Origin: Elgaria multicarinata webbii
Taxonomy: Eukaryota > Chordata > Lepidosauria > Squamata > Anguidae
Direction: 5' to 3'
Assembly (NCBI RefSeq): GCF_023053635.1
Contig: NC_086188.1
Location: 3,923,001-3,987,000, forward strand
Length of the DNA: 64,000 nt
The translations under genes and the position numbers were made by a program. Positions 1 through 10,981 of the stretch are shown piece by piece. Within the stretch, counting starts at the first letter, position 1, and each line of letters starts with the position of its first letter. Under the pieces are notes generated by a model that was not told the origin of the DNA, did no database searches, and was given only the letters and a program-made list of their open reading frames with translations.

Positions 1-138
1 TTAAGTATTTGAAGAGTGCTATCCTGTCTCCCCTCAATCTTCTCTTCTCCAGGCTAAGCATGCCCAGTTCCTTCAGTCTCTCTTCATAGGGCTTTGTTTC
101 CAGACCCCTGATCATCCTGGTTGCCCTCCTCTGAACAC
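1..138 (-). mobile_element. CR1-type LINE fragment
   Basis: Reverse strand encodes the C-terminal part of a CR1 ORF2: [11 protein letters not shown]-type residues preceded by [11 protein letters not shown]. It is truncated by the window edge. Confidence 0.8.
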
Positions 139-744
139 AGGTCCTTCCATCCGAGAGGAAGGACCCAATTCATCGTCCTACCAACCGTGCAATCCAGACT
201 GCGTGGTGCCAGTAGCAGAAAGCAGGTGAGCAGCGGAAGGCATGTTAGAGCAAAAGGCCTCTAGAGCCGTCCGCGGAGAAGAAAAGGCTATTGACGCGCT
301 ACGCCAGCATAGCTCACCACAACCACTTGAGCTGCCCACAGGGATGTTCTCCTCGCAACGCCCATCACCGCCCCCAAGCTGCGGCCTCCTGGCTTCTTAA
401 GTGAGCGGACGGCGAAAGGGTTCAAGAGCATTCCCCTTCGGCGTGTTTGAAGCATCCCACTTCGTGGAGCGCAAACAAGACACAGCGAGACTCCCCTTCC
501 ATCCGCAGAAAGGTGGTGGGAACGGCAGGCTTGATAGGGTGGCTAGGAGCTCCCTACAGGGCAAAGAACCCCTTATTGAGCTAAGCACACCCTAAGATCG
601 CACGATACCCTGCAGAGGCAAACACTCAACAGCCACACTCAAGCATTCAGCTCCAAGCCTGCCATGAAACGTTGGCATTTGATTACTTTTAGTAGCATGA
701 GCCTTGGGCGGTGCGGGGTCACGCAGGGCGGTGTGGGGGCCCTG
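139..744. other. Unclassified sequence left of the CpG island
   Basis: No gene, RNA or recognisable repeat. Short open frames on both strands look like chance. Confidence 0.5.
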
Positions 745-935
745 CTCTTTCATTCCCCCATCACTGCAACTGCTATATACACCAGTTGCTGGGGAACATG
801 GGTGGGAGAGTGCTGCTGCACGCATGACCAGCTTGTGTTCCCTGGTCAACAGCTGGTTGGCCACTGAGTGAACAGAATGCTGGACCAGATGGACGCTTGG
901 TCTGATCCAGCAGGGCTCCTCTGATGTTCTTATAG
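745..935 (+). mobile_element. CR1-type LINE 3' fragment (second subfamily)
   Basis: Carries the CACCAGTTGCTGGGGAACAT block and ends near TCTGATCCAGCAGGGCTCCT and GATGTTCTTA. The same tail occurs near 12180, 16810 (inverse), 61880 and 62300. Confidence 0.75.
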
Positions 936-1509
936 TGGTCATATATTAAATTCCCATCTGCCCATTTTATAAAGAAAAAAGAAAAGAAAAAAAAACCTTC
1001 CCCCTAGCACGTATGAGTACATCTTTCTCAATGTTCCTACGGTTTGGCAAAGTGCATTTCCTGACCCTCAGCCAAGAGCCCCAGTTGCAAACGGCACCTT
1101 TTGCAAGTCAAAACATCCAAAATTGCACCAGCTCAGGAGAGGCCTGCTGATGCAGCGTCGTTTAATCCTCAGACAGGATGGCAATTACTACAAATCCCTT
1201 GTGGAATTATAGCCGCTTTCCAAAGGTTCACAGAGCTTTGGTGAGGGACCGAGTCGGATTTGGTACAATGTGTTGGCTTCCTCTCTACGGTCTTTCCACC
1301 AGCCGGCAAAGATCGCTTTCTTCAAAGTACCTTTGCCCTGGAACTAGTTCTGTTGGGTTGGGTGCTTTTTAAAAATAAATAAATAGATTTTTAATTTCTT
1401 AAGCGAATAGGAGGAAGATCGATTCCTTTGACATGTGGCGTCGGAGGAGTTTTGTGGATACCACGGGACGCGAAAAGGACAAATAATTGGGTTCTAGAAC
1501 AAATTAAGC

Positions 1510-1795
1510 CAGAACTCTCACTAGAAGCAAAAATGCTGAAATTGAGACTATCCTACTTTGGATGTATAATGAGAAGAAACGACTCATTAACAAGAAAACA
1601 ATAATGCTTGGGAAAGCAGAAGATATAAGGAAAAGGGGAAGACCGAACAGGGGATGGATTGCCTCCATAAGGTAAGATATGGACATGAAGTTACAAGATC
1701 TGAATAGAGTGGTTTACAACAGATGTACCTGGAGGTCACTGATTCATAGAGTCACCAGAAGTTGAAGTCAACTTGAAGGCACATAGCTAACTAAC
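1510..1795 (+). mobile_element. BovB/RTE LINE 3' fragment
   Basis: Decayed copy of the BovB ORF2 C-terminus (GxIMRRNDSLTRKTIMLGKA-like reading) followed by the 3' tail. The same domain is better preserved at 46715-46985. BovB is abundant in squamates. Confidence 0.65.
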
Positions 1796-1799
1796 CCAT

Positions 1800-3489
1800 T
1801 TCCCTCCCTGTCTGCTGTTGTCTTTCCTGGGATGAGAGACTGTAGGTTCCTCGGGGCAGGGAATCTGCCCTCTTCCATCTTGTAGAGCGCCATCCCTAAC
1901 GACCAACCAAGAATGACAGAAGGAGAAATACCAGGTCACACCAAACGGCTCAGAGCACGCCTTGGGTTCTGTCTGCTCTTACGGCTGGTGAGCACGGCTC
2001 CCGATCCCCGGCCTGAACCCGGCAGCTGGCAGAAGCCGCGCCGCCGACATCCACCCCTAAGGGCTACGAACCCTCTGGGTGTCTCAGCCGCTGCTTTGAA
2101 GCCGCCTGGCTGAGAGTGCGGCCTCTGGAAGACAGCTGCGTGTTTCGAATGAGCTGCACGATGGCTCTGTGAAACTCTCTCTCTCTCTCTCTCTCTCTCC
2201 ACCCCCACCAGAGCCTCTCTTTGTTATCTGGCCTCCAGTGCGATAAAGAGCTGAAGCCGCAAGACTGCACTTGCACACTCGGAAGAGGTTCAGAGAGGCT
2301 TCCTCTGGAAGCAGGCCAAGCCGAAAGAGCCCTTTTGAGTATCCTCGAGGCAAAGGAAGTGGTTCTGAAGCAGCTACGCTGGGTGAGCAAGAAGACCTGC
2401 TCGTGCTGCCGTCCATGGGTGACGGGCCTTTGGCTGATCCCACCTCCGCCTTTCGACACAGAACAAGGCAAGGAAGACTTTTGGCCCGGTGGGTGTTGAA
2501 AGCCTCAAGAGCAAGCTTTCGGGTTGCACAGGTCCCTTCTCAAAGGACGCGAGCGGCAAAGAGCAGTTTCCAAAATAACCGCGGTGCTGTCGCACACCCG
2601 GCAAGGCGAAGCTTAACCTGAGAAGGCGGCACGTTTTTTTTCCCTCTGACGGAAAAGAAGCAGAAAGATTTTGAGCAGGAACTCTGCTTACAGGACAGAA
2701 ACACAAGCGCCCAACAGTTAATACGGCCCAAAGAGAGTTTTCATTGAAATGCACAAATGACGGCACTAGAAAATGAGAATCCACTGTTAAGATACTTAGG
2801 GCAAAAACTTCTGAAGATAGTCGGCAGAGATCTTTGCCTCCACTCTCTAGAGGCCCTGCATTTTGGCTAGATGGGCGATTTTGCCCATCTAGCAGCAGGA
2901 GTGAAGGAGGCTGGGGTGACCATAGGAAATGTCCCCTTTCCCCCCCCCCCCACGCTCCACACTCCATTTACCAAGCTACAAGGGGGAGGGGAACACAGTT
3001 TCCTGGCCGTGAGGTTGGAGCCCCTGCCCCAATACCTCCCGTTTAAAAGGATCCAGTAGCCAGTGATGGCAAAAGGACCTTTATCTGCATGAGACCTCAG
3101 AAAGCCTTTCCTGCCAGCCAGAGCAACCAATACTAAGCTAGATGGACAAAGGGTGTGTTCGTCTACGAGGTAGCTTCCTCGGTTCCCACGGAATTCTTGC
3201 AAACAAATTTAAATTAGAGTTCTTTTCTGGAGCCTCTCCTCAATACATATATATATATTTAAAAAAAAACACCATAAAATTGGCACAAACATGAAAAGCT
3301 AAAGAACTGAAAGGTAACAGGAATCTGTATGGCCACCCCAGGCACACTTTGGGGAAAGACAAGCTGCAAATCCTTTAAAATAAATAAAGAACAGGGCAAA
3401 AGTTCAGTTCTCTTGAAGTTCCTAGTTGCTCACCCTGCCTGCAACAAGATGACAGGAGTTGCATACTTGGAGGGGGGGAATTAAATATC

Positions 3490-3490
<1 letters not shown>
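1800..3490. other. Unclassified sequence with (CT)n
   Basis: Contains (CT)n at about 2174-2199 and a short poly-C run at 2941-2951. No exon with convincing similarity was seen. By position it may be intron 1 of the CpG-island gene. Confidence 0.4.
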
Positions 3491-3545
<55 letters not shown>

Positions 3546-3557
3546 ACTCTCACACAC
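3491..3557. repeat. (CT)n(AC)n compound microsatellite
   Basis: About 15 CT units run straight into about 15 AC units. Confidence 0.95.
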
Positions 3558-3804
3558 AAAACCCACATTTTAATTGCTAGTTGTTTTGACTCAATTCTTC
3601 TCTGCTTCCTGTCACCGAGAACATCTCTCCGAAATATGCAAACGTTTCCTTTTAAAAAAAGAAGATAACAGCAACAGAACCCTTCTTCCAGTGCATAAAT
3701 GCAACTGTTCAGTAGCACCAGCCGCTTTCTCAAACCGGTGCCTCAGCTTCTATTTGCCAGTACCGGTTAGGATGGAGGCTGAACAATGTTCTACCTGATC
3801 CGGT

Positions 3805-3960
3805 TAAATGGCAGAAGGAGCCCTTTGAGGCATCAGAGAGCCTTGGGTCCCGATTCCACCTCTGGCACAGATCCGTTGCGAGGCTCTGGGCAAATGCTTT
3901 TTCTGCCTCAGCTTCCCCGTCTGTAAAATGGGTATAATATACGGGTGGTCTCACAAGGAC
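3805..3960 (+). mobile_element. MIR-like SINE remnant
   Basis: Contains CTCTGGGCAAATGCTTTTTC and TGCCTCAGCTTCCCCGTCTG followed by TAAAATGGG, the conserved core of MIR/CORE-SINEs. Old and truncated. Confidence 0.65.
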
Positions 3961-4224
3961 CGTTGCGTTTAGCAATTTGTCAAGCGTGTGGGTGTGTTTT
4001 TAGCCCTGCCCTACATGCAAAATACAACCCACTGAATTGGTTGGGGCTTATTCCCCAAAGTAAGCACCTCCAAGATTGCATGCTTTAAAGTACCATGTTT
4101 AGAGCAGCTACATAAAAAAAGGGGGGGACATCATAACACCCCCACACACACACACACACTGACCACCTTGTTTTCTAAACTTGAACAGGTATATCTGAAA
4201 TTCACCAGATCAAGAAAGAATACA

Positions 4225-4412
4225 ACAGCTTTAAGAAAGCTATAAAGACTTATCTCTTTCGGCAGGCCTACCCAGTTGAATTTTAAGATGCCTTTTAATA
4301 ATGTACTGCTTTTAATAATGTGTTAGTTTTAAATGATTTAATTTTATGTATTTTATGGCATTTGCATTTATGTTGTACTCCGCCTCGATCCAGAGGGAGA
4401 GGTGGTGTAACA

Positions 4413-4454
<42 letters not shown>
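4225..4454 (+). mobile_element. L2-type LINE 3' end with (AAT)n tail
   Basis: Encodes the ORF2 terminus ...FRQAYPVEF-stop, then the 3' UTR with CCGCCTCGATCCAGAGGGAG, ending in (AAT)n at 4412-4454. Same subfamily as 15098-16070, 34646-35045, 53675-54600 and 59605-60316. Confidence 0.8.
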
Positions 4455-4679
4455 TTGCACCTTCCAGCAGTTATCCAACCTCTTTCTGGCAGCCTCCTTC
4501 CGTTTCCAGGAATATATTCCATTACTCATCGTTATCTCACAACACATGCATACGGAACTAGTCACACTTACAAGATACAAGGAATTTTTATCAATTCCAC
4601 ACTCTACAATGCATACATATTCCGCTACAGGGAAGCCATCCAATTCTGACCGCTGTGAGTTCAAGCCTTTTTCTCTCTC

Positions 4680-4800
4680 ATTTATATCCCACCCGACCTC
4701 GCCTCACAACAACCCTGTGAGGTAGTTTAGGCTGAGAGTCAGAAAGACTCGCCCAGGGCTACCTAGTTGTAGCAAAGGAGGATTTGAACTTGAGACTCCA
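4680..4800 (-). mobile_element. tRNA-SINE-type fragment
   Basis: Inverse of the ACCTCACAGGGTTGTTGTGAG-class block common in reptilian tRNA-SINEs, followed by a region with GATTTGAACTTGAGACTCC, a degenerate B-box-like stretch. Confidence 0.55.
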
Positions 4801-5012
4801 CCACCCCAAATGCAATACACTTGTGTTTCATTTAGGCACACGCTGCGGTATTTTGCACTTTATAATTCTTACTCCGTACGACCAGCTGGGCCAGGATTCA
4901 AATCTATCTTTCTAGCTATGGACCCTAGAAGTCCATCTGTTACATTGACACAGTGCTCCAGAATCAAAGGAAAGCAGCTCAGTAAAAGCGGGGGAGAAGC
5001 TAGATGTGAAAC

Positions 5013-5153
5013 ACTGGCCTGGTTCAGACAACACGCTAAACCCTGCTGCTTAACCACAAAATGGTTAATGGAATGCATTAAGGTCAATACATTCCCTTAA
5101 CCATTTTGTGGTTAAGCAGCAGGGTTTAGTGTGCTGTATGACCCAGGCCACTG
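5013..5153. mobile_element. Palindromic MITE, probably hAT
   Basis: Near-perfect hairpin: AACCCTGCTGCTTAACCACA near 5038 is mirrored at 5110-5130, with GGCC at both ends. Related to copies at 5208, 13691 and 55483. Confidence 0.75.
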
Positions 5154-5207
5154 TGAGAAGAGGAGTGCAGGAAAGTTTGTCAAACTCTGTTGCTAACCGC
5201 TGTTCGA

Positions 5208-5303
5208 CAGTGGCCCTGTTCAGAAGACACCTTAAACCATGCTCCTTTGCCTTATTCACCGTGGTTAAAGCCGTGGTTTAAGGTATCTTCTGAACAGGCT
5301 CAG
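5208..5303. mobile_element. Short palindromic MITE of the same class
   Basis: Arms GGCCCTGTTCAGAAGACACC (5212 on) and its complement GGTATCTTCTGAACAGG, with a TTAACCACGG-like core. Confidence 0.75.
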
Positions 5304-5329
5304 TAACACACAACCGCTGCAGATGGTTG

Positions 5330-6011
5330 AACGATAATGACAGCAGTCATTTTCAATACTGCAGTCACTCATGAGGACTAGAAACTTTATTTAAGAAAAG
5401 AAAGAGAGAGAGAAAGCGATTTAGGGAAGGGAATATTAGATCTGCTGATATTTACAGAACTCAAACAAACATTTATTTAGTCATATATGACTAAAATAGT
5501 TGAAGCAATACTGACTGAAAAGGATGTGTTTCCCCTTTGGCATTCCATTTCAGGTTGTCTTTGTGTTTACATTGCAATGGCAAACATTTGGCTCTCTAGC
5601 CGTATTCTATCAGGTACGTGTGATATGAAAAACAACACAGGGAAATGAAAACATATATACAGAAAGGGGAAGGAGAGAGAAAGAGAAAAAATTAAAGTCT
5701 CGTAGGATGTTGCAGAGGTGGAAAAGCTGAAAGGAGGAGGGAACTCTCCAATGTGTTGCCCTCCAGATGCATTGGTCGTGCTGGCCATGAATGATGGGAA
5801 TTGCAGTCCAACATATGGAACAGGTTGGAGAAGGTTGGGCTAAAACATTTGGGTCTTTTTTTTTCTTTAGCAACAACAAAAAAGATCAGCAGGGATTGGG
5901 AATGATAGCGTTTTCCAAAATTGTGCAGTGTGGAATCAGCAGAGCGTGAAGGAGAGGTGGGGGGAGAGAGACCCTCTCCCTCCTCCCTAATAGTACTAGA
6001 ACTAGGGTTCA
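5330..6011. other. AT-rich sequence with a MITE remnant
   Basis: Mostly unique AT-rich DNA. A decayed copy of the palindromic element seen at 29977-30091 covers about 5739-5840 (GGGAATTGCAGTCCAACATA). Confidence 0.5.
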
Positions 6012-6350
6012 TCCTCTAAGATTGATATAGGAAAGGAAAGGAACCTCTCGTGCAAGCACTGAGTCATTACTGACTCTTGGAGGGACACCAGCTTTCGCTG
6101 GCGTTTTCTTGGCAGGCCTTATAGCGGGGTGGTTTGCCGTTGCCTTCCCCGGCCGTTATTACCTTTCCCCCAGCTAGCTGGGTACTCATTTTACCAACCT
6201 CGGGAGGATGGAAGGCTGAGTCGACCCGAGCCGGCTGCCTGAAACCAGCTTCCGCTGGGATCGAACTCAGGCCGTGGTGAGAGTTTCAGCTGCAGAAACT
6301 GCTGCTTTACCGCTCTGCGCAACACGAGGCTCCTCTAAGATTGATATAGG
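6012..6350 (-). mobile_element. tRNA-derived SINE with a perfect 20-bp target duplication
   Basis: The body (6032-6330, minus strand) starts GCCTCGTGTTGCGCAGAGCG, an A-box-like tRNA head. It has the B-box GTTCGATCCC near 6258-6267 and then a conserved GGTTGGTAAAATGAGTACCC block. The 20-bp direct repeat (6012-6031 and 6331-6350) is identical, so the insertion is fairly recent. Confidence 0.88.
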
Positions 6351-7274
6351 TCAGGCCTAATTCATTTATGGAATCTGTTGCCACAAGAGGTGGCGAACCT
6401 CAGCCTCCAGCTTAGATGTCTTTCAAGGGTCAGGAGTGGAGGAGAGATCCACCAAGGCCCGTTCTGGAACCTCCAGGGCCAGGAGGAGTCTACCGCGGCA
6501 GAGCGACCGCACACTACAAGCCTCGTCTGGAAGCACGCCTCGTAGCTGGGAGGCAAATCGAACTGCTAATGCCTCCACGCCCCGGCTGCAAACTTCTCAT
6601 CAGGGCATCTGCTTGGCTTGGATGGGAAAAAGCTGGCTCAGCGGATGAGGGAGAAGTTTGGCCTGATGCAGCAGGGCTCATTCTTAAACCATCACCCCCA
6701 ACTCTTGTCCCTCTTGCCCAAGCACCCAGGCGGAGGGCCTCAGAGTCAAGCGTACCAGAACCAACGCACGGCAAACCAGTATTGGGCAAAAGGCAGGATA
6801 CAAATAAATATAATAATATAATCGTAACCACAGCATCACCAGCCCTCCGCCAACTCCGGACATGTGTTGACAGTGGCCTCTCTCTTGCGCAAGTAGCCGG
6901 ATGCCTGCTTGCAGGCTGCGTGGCAACACGGATCTTGCCCCTCTGGCCTACGGGGGTGGGGTGGGGGGACGGAGGGAGAAATGCCGGAAGCAGCCCAGTG
7001 TCCATCTACCCACGGATTCTGACCTCTTGCCGCCGTAAGCTCCTGCGATTCTTTTGTGTGGTCTTCGGGTCCTCCTAAAGGCACAACCCTAATATGGAGT
7101 TGGGCATTTTTCTCACGGGGTTGACAGGGCTGCCTTTGATTTGTTTTTCCTAGCCCACAAAGAGCAGCTCTCTCTCTCTTGCTCTCGCGCTCTCCCAGTT
7201 GACCCTAACTGGTCTCACTGGAGACCCTTATTTTCTTACTCGCTGGGACATCGAAGGCACTGAAAGATGCATGC
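6351..7274. other. Unclassified sequence left of the inverted repeat
   Basis: Includes an L2-like tail near 6775-6825. Open frames here are rich in Pro, Arg and Gly and look like GC-driven chance. Confidence 0.4.
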
Positions 7275-7610
7275 GATCCCCCCAAAAGAGCCACAAAGGG
7301 CTCCCCATCCGACCTTCTCTTCTTCCCAGTCCAACCCCAAAGCCTGGTGGCAGGCAAACCCCCGCCCCCAAGGGCCTAATCCCCCAACCCCGGCGCTTGG
7401 GAAGGAGGCGGCACCCGAGGCACACCCAGCTCAGGCAAGGGAGATCCTCCACACCCAGGCTCAGAGCTGGGGAGCCCATGACCCCCCCCCCACATTCATC
7501 ACCGAGGGGGGCAGAAAGGCTCCAAAGCGGGTGGTGGGGACGGGTGGGTCCCACATCCAAAGGTTGGTTGCGCGCAGAGCGGCGCCCCCCCCCTCCGCCT
7601 CCCCTGCTGC
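7275..7610 (+). repeat. Left arm of a long inverted repeat flanking the CpG island
   Basis: Reads from GATCCCCCCAAAAGAGCC to CTCCCCTGCTGC and recurs in inverse orientation at 8326-8670. Long matching blocks include CCCCAACCCCGGCGCTTGGG, GGCACCCGAGGCACACCCAG and CATCCAAAGGTTGGTTGCGC. By eye the arms are roughly nine-tenths identical, with small indels. Confidence 0.9.
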
Positions 7611-8325
7611 GGAAGGCGAGAGCCGAAGAGGAGCCCGGCTGGCTCGCCGCCCCCACGGCCCTGCGGCGGCCTGCGGGGCCCATCATCCCCAGCCCGGCCG
7701 GCTCAGCCCAGCCTCCCAGCCGCGCGGCCTGCGGGGCTTCGGGCCGGCCCACGCCAAGCCCGCAGGAGGGCGGAGGGCCGGCTGCGGCCGCGGACAGACA
7801 GGCAGGACGCGGCGAGGGAGCGCGCCCCGGGCGCAGCCCTCGCCTTGGGCACCGTGGGAAGCCGCCGCCCCAGCCCGGAGAGGGGCTCTGGGGGCGGCCG
7901 GGGAGGGCGAGCCAGCTGCCCCTTGCCCGGCTTGGCGGAGCAGGCGAGGAGCCGGGCGCGCGGGCGAGCGATGCAGGCTTCCCCGTGGGCCGAAGCCCCC
8001 GCACTCACCGCCTTCCAGCTGTCCCCGCACACTCCGGCGGGGCGCCCTCCTGGCGGCGACCGAGAGACAGCAGCGCGCCCTCTCGCCCGAGCGCTGGCGG
8101 CGGTGGTGGAGGAGGCAGCGGCCGCTTCGCTCCTCCCGCGGCCCGGCTGGCCTGCCCCCGGCCCGCCCGGCGCACGGAGACGTCACGCGCACGGAGGAGG
8201 CGGAGGCGGAGAGGCGCGGGGGCTCCTCCCGGCCGCGGAGCGCAGCTTGGCCGCCTCCGCCTCCGCTTCTCCTCCGAGCCGTGGGAAGCGGATCCCCCCA
8301 AATCCACATGAGGCTCTCCCCTTAT
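7611..8325. promoter_or_regulatory. CpG island, probable promoter of a minus-strand gene
   Basis: A strongly GC-rich stretch with dense CpG, unlike the AT-rich flanks, and with no intact host-type protein. On the minus strand GGAAGGCG at 8009-8016 is followed by GTGAGTGCGG, a strong splice donor, so a non-coding first exon read leftwards is likely. In other vertebrates TPST2 lies beside CRYBB1 and is read in the same direction as CRYBB1, so this is plausibly its promoter. No TPST2 coding exon is in the window. The long open frames in this region are a by-product of high GC content. Confidence 0.65.
8009..8250 (-). other. Putative first exon of the CpG-island gene (TPST2 by synteny)
   Basis: The 3' boundary at 8009 is set by the donor GTGAGTGCGG on the minus strand. 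The 5' end is unknown and only approximate. Everything to the left (1-8008) would then be intron 1 of this gene. This is an inference from one splice donor, the CpG island and synteny. Confidence 0.4.
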
Positions 8326-8670
8326 GCAGCAGGGGAGGCGGAGAGAGGGGGGGACTCCGCTCTGCGCGCAACCAACCTTTGGATGTGGGACCCACCCCAG
8401 CCCACCCCTCGCTTTGGAGCCTTTCTGCCCCCCTCGGTGATGAATGGGGGGGTCATGGGCGCCTCAGCTCTGAGCCTGGGTGTGGAGGATCTCCCTTGCT
8501 TGAGCTGGGTGTGCCTCGGGTGCCGCCTCCTTCCCAAGCGCCGGGGTTGGGGGATTGGGCCCTGGGCGGCGGGTGTGTGTGTGTGGGGTGCCTGCCACCA
8601 GCGCTTTGGGGTTGGACTGGGAAGAAGAGCAGGTCGGATGGGGATCCCTTTGTGGCTTTTTGGGGGGGTC
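8326..8670 (-). repeat. Right arm of the long inverted repeat flanking the CpG island
   Basis: Reverse-complement partner of 7275-7610, with about 715 bp of CpG island between the arms. It has an extra (GT)n-like insert near 8572-8590. No target duplication or terminal motif of a known transposon was recognised at the outer edges. Confidence 0.9.
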
Positions 8671-8715
8671 ACATTGAGCGGAGGGTGCCGCCCACCTAGA
8701 GATGTAAAATTTCCG

Positions 8716-9110
8716 GATTTTTTTTTTTAATACTATTTTTATTGGTTTTCAAGTAAGGACAAATACAATAAACACACCGAGTAAAAGAAAACACTCAACA
8801 ACAATATAAATGTTCCCACAGCACCACTATAAAAAAAGCATGGGTGTTCATTCCTTCAATAAGCACTTGGTGCAGAAAAAGATGCAGGTTAAGTTAGAAC
8901 CTCTGACCAAAAGGATTCCTGAGTTAAAAGTTAAAGGGGCAGCTTCTGATATATATCCCATGATGTTGAATTGTCAATTCCCAGAGAAGGGAGGGTTAAA
9001 AATGATTTGGGAACATGATCTGTGCACCTGTTTCACTGAAGGTGAATGGAAAAGCTTATGGCAATCAGCACCCTATAAAACAATATCAGCGTTATACTGA
9101 ACGGATTTTT
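8716..9110. mobile_element. L1-type LINE fragments
   Basis: The plus strand at about 8870-9100 encodes an L1-like ORF2 C-terminal stretch (PEKGGLKMIWEHDLCTCFTE then GEWKSLWQSAPYKTIS). The left part, a T-run then TTTTTATTGGTTTTCAAG, looks like an inverse L1 3' end, so two pieces in opposite orientation may abut. Confidence 0.6.
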
Positions 9111-10341
9111 CCCAGTGTTTTTTAAAACAGTAGCCCCACCAAATGCACAAACACAACCTGAAATCATATACTAAGCCAATAATAAGAGATAGAAACACAG
9201 CACTGCTCCCCACCCTAACTTTGGGGAACAACTGAAAAGATGTGGTGCAAGGGGATGAGCTCCCCTAGGGCATCCCATGTGGACGTGCCCTCACTCTCTC
9301 CTGTACTTGGAGGGCCATCAGAGCCCTCCAAAGAGAGTAACCCGGTGGAGCAATGCCTATCATGAGTTGAAGTGAGAGTTCTACTCCTCAGCTCTCGTGG
9401 TGAAGCAATGGCTTTCATGAGTTGAACTGGCAGCTGCTTCCCCCTCCCCTGGGCACGTCCCCCTATTGCTGGTAAAAGACAGATATAGCCTTTTTAAAAA
9501 AGTTCTTCTTCAAACGCTCCTTGTCTCATTCTGCTTAGCTTGGGAAAAAAAGAAGCTGAAGGCAGCTGAGGCCCTTGGCGTGCTGTGGCTTGCCTGCCTG
9601 TCAGCACCACTCTGAGTGTATTTACTCGGAAGGAAAGCCAGCAGAGCAATTTGCTTTGGATCTGTGCTTGGAGTGCTGGGCGGGGCCAGCGTGGAGCAGG
9701 CTCTGCCTCGCCTCACCGGGCTTGTCCCAGCACTGCAAACCCTACCATTTCTTTGGGGCGCTCTTAGCTCCGCAGTTCCGTCGGCATTCTCGCTCGCCAT
9801 CTCCTCCTTTTGCGCTCTCTTTTTAAAACGCCTTGCTGTTCTGCTTAGAGGCGTGGAGCAATGCCCTCGACAGGTTGCACAAACTGGTTCCTGCGGTCGC
9901 CCACACGCCCGGCTTCATCCACCCGGTTGGCTGCCCTCCAAGCCTTGCCGGGTTTTTGAGGCGGCTTGGCGCCTCCGCCTGCTGCCTTCCAGGAGCACCC
10001 TCCAAACACCCATGGCTGCAACTGTTCTCGATTTACAGGGGCAGGTGGATAAGGCCGTTCCCCAAGCTGTCGCTTTGAGGGAGGTGGGAACAGGTGGAGG
10101 GGAGGGGACTTCTGTGCAGCTTAGGGAGAAGCCGGGGGGTTCCTCTGAATTTGATGTGGTGGGTGCAAAGCCAGCAGACGAGCCAGGGGCCCTGAGGAGC
10201 TATTGTGGGCAGCAGGGGGTGGTGGGGGTGGAATGCAGGAGGGTTCTACAAGGGGCAAGAGGGAAGAGCAGACACTCGGTGTCATGTCTAGCCCTGCGCC
10301 TCCTGGGTTGGAAGAAGACGTTTCAGGTGATCAATCAGAAT
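9111..10341. other. Unclassified sequence between the CpG island and CRYBB1
   Basis: No recognisable gene or repeat. A GC-richer stretch at 9640-10060 has open frames but no familiar domain. Confidence 0.4.
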
Positions 10342-10981
10342 CAGGCCGTTGCTAGATGAGGGTTTAGCCTGTCCAGGTGATGCACAGGGGATCCAAGGGT
10401 CAGCCCGGGATAAACTCTCCCTTGGCCCGGGATAACTGGCACCAGTTGTGGCCCAGTATTTCCGCAGCCCCAGGCTGAGGAAGGTCTAGCCAGTTCTGCG
10501 GCTTTTCCCCGGCTGCACGGCTTACTCGCGAGTAGCTGGGAGAAGCTGAGCGCTGTGCCCATCGGGTGTGCGGGGGGAAATCACCGGGGGGGGGGGAGAT
10601 TGGGGCCGGGGGGGGAAGAGCAGACCCAGCGGGAGAGATGGGGGAGAAGAAAAGAGCCAGGGGACATGGGGGGGGGGGAATCTCGGCCCAAGGGCGATGG
10701 GGGGGATCGGACATCGCGGCCTGGCTGGGGGGGGGGGATTGGAGATCACGGGGGGGGGGAATCGGGAGCAGGGGGGAGCGGGGAACCCTTTTTAAAAACA
10801 ATAACAACGGACTACCTTGTCATTGGTGCGCTCCTGCGCACATGGCCCCTTTAAGGTTAAAAAATATGGCCGATACACCCCGTCACATGTCACGTGTGGA
10901 CAGGAGCGACAGCCCGCGCTACGTCTAGCACAGGCTGACCCCTCCACACGCCGGGATTTAAAGGTAGGTCTAGCAAGGCCC
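10342..10981. mobile_element. DNA-transposon MITE with GGCC-TTGCTAGA termini
   Basis: Ends CAGGCCGTTGCTAGATGAGG and GTAGGTCTAGCAAGGCC are terminal inverted repeats, also found at 43963-44487. The interior carries the G-rich tract at 10570-10785. Probably hAT, not proven. Confidence 0.65.
10570..10785. repeat. G-rich tract with repeated G8-G11 runs
   Basis: About ten runs of eight or more G on the plus strand, separated by short GAGATC/AATCGG-like spacers. It looks like a degenerate tandem array and could form G-quadruplexes. Confidence 0.8.

Noticed and set aside
1-7200. TPST2 coding exons
   Set aside because: None recognised. Only the CpG island and splice donor point to that gene.
7199-8730. 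Long open frames (up to 487 codons) on both strands around the CpG island
   Set aside because: Composition is Pro/Ala/Arg/Gly-rich, several overlapping frames are open at once, and the two arms encode the same reading in opposite orientation. This is a GC and inverted-repeat effect, not a protein.
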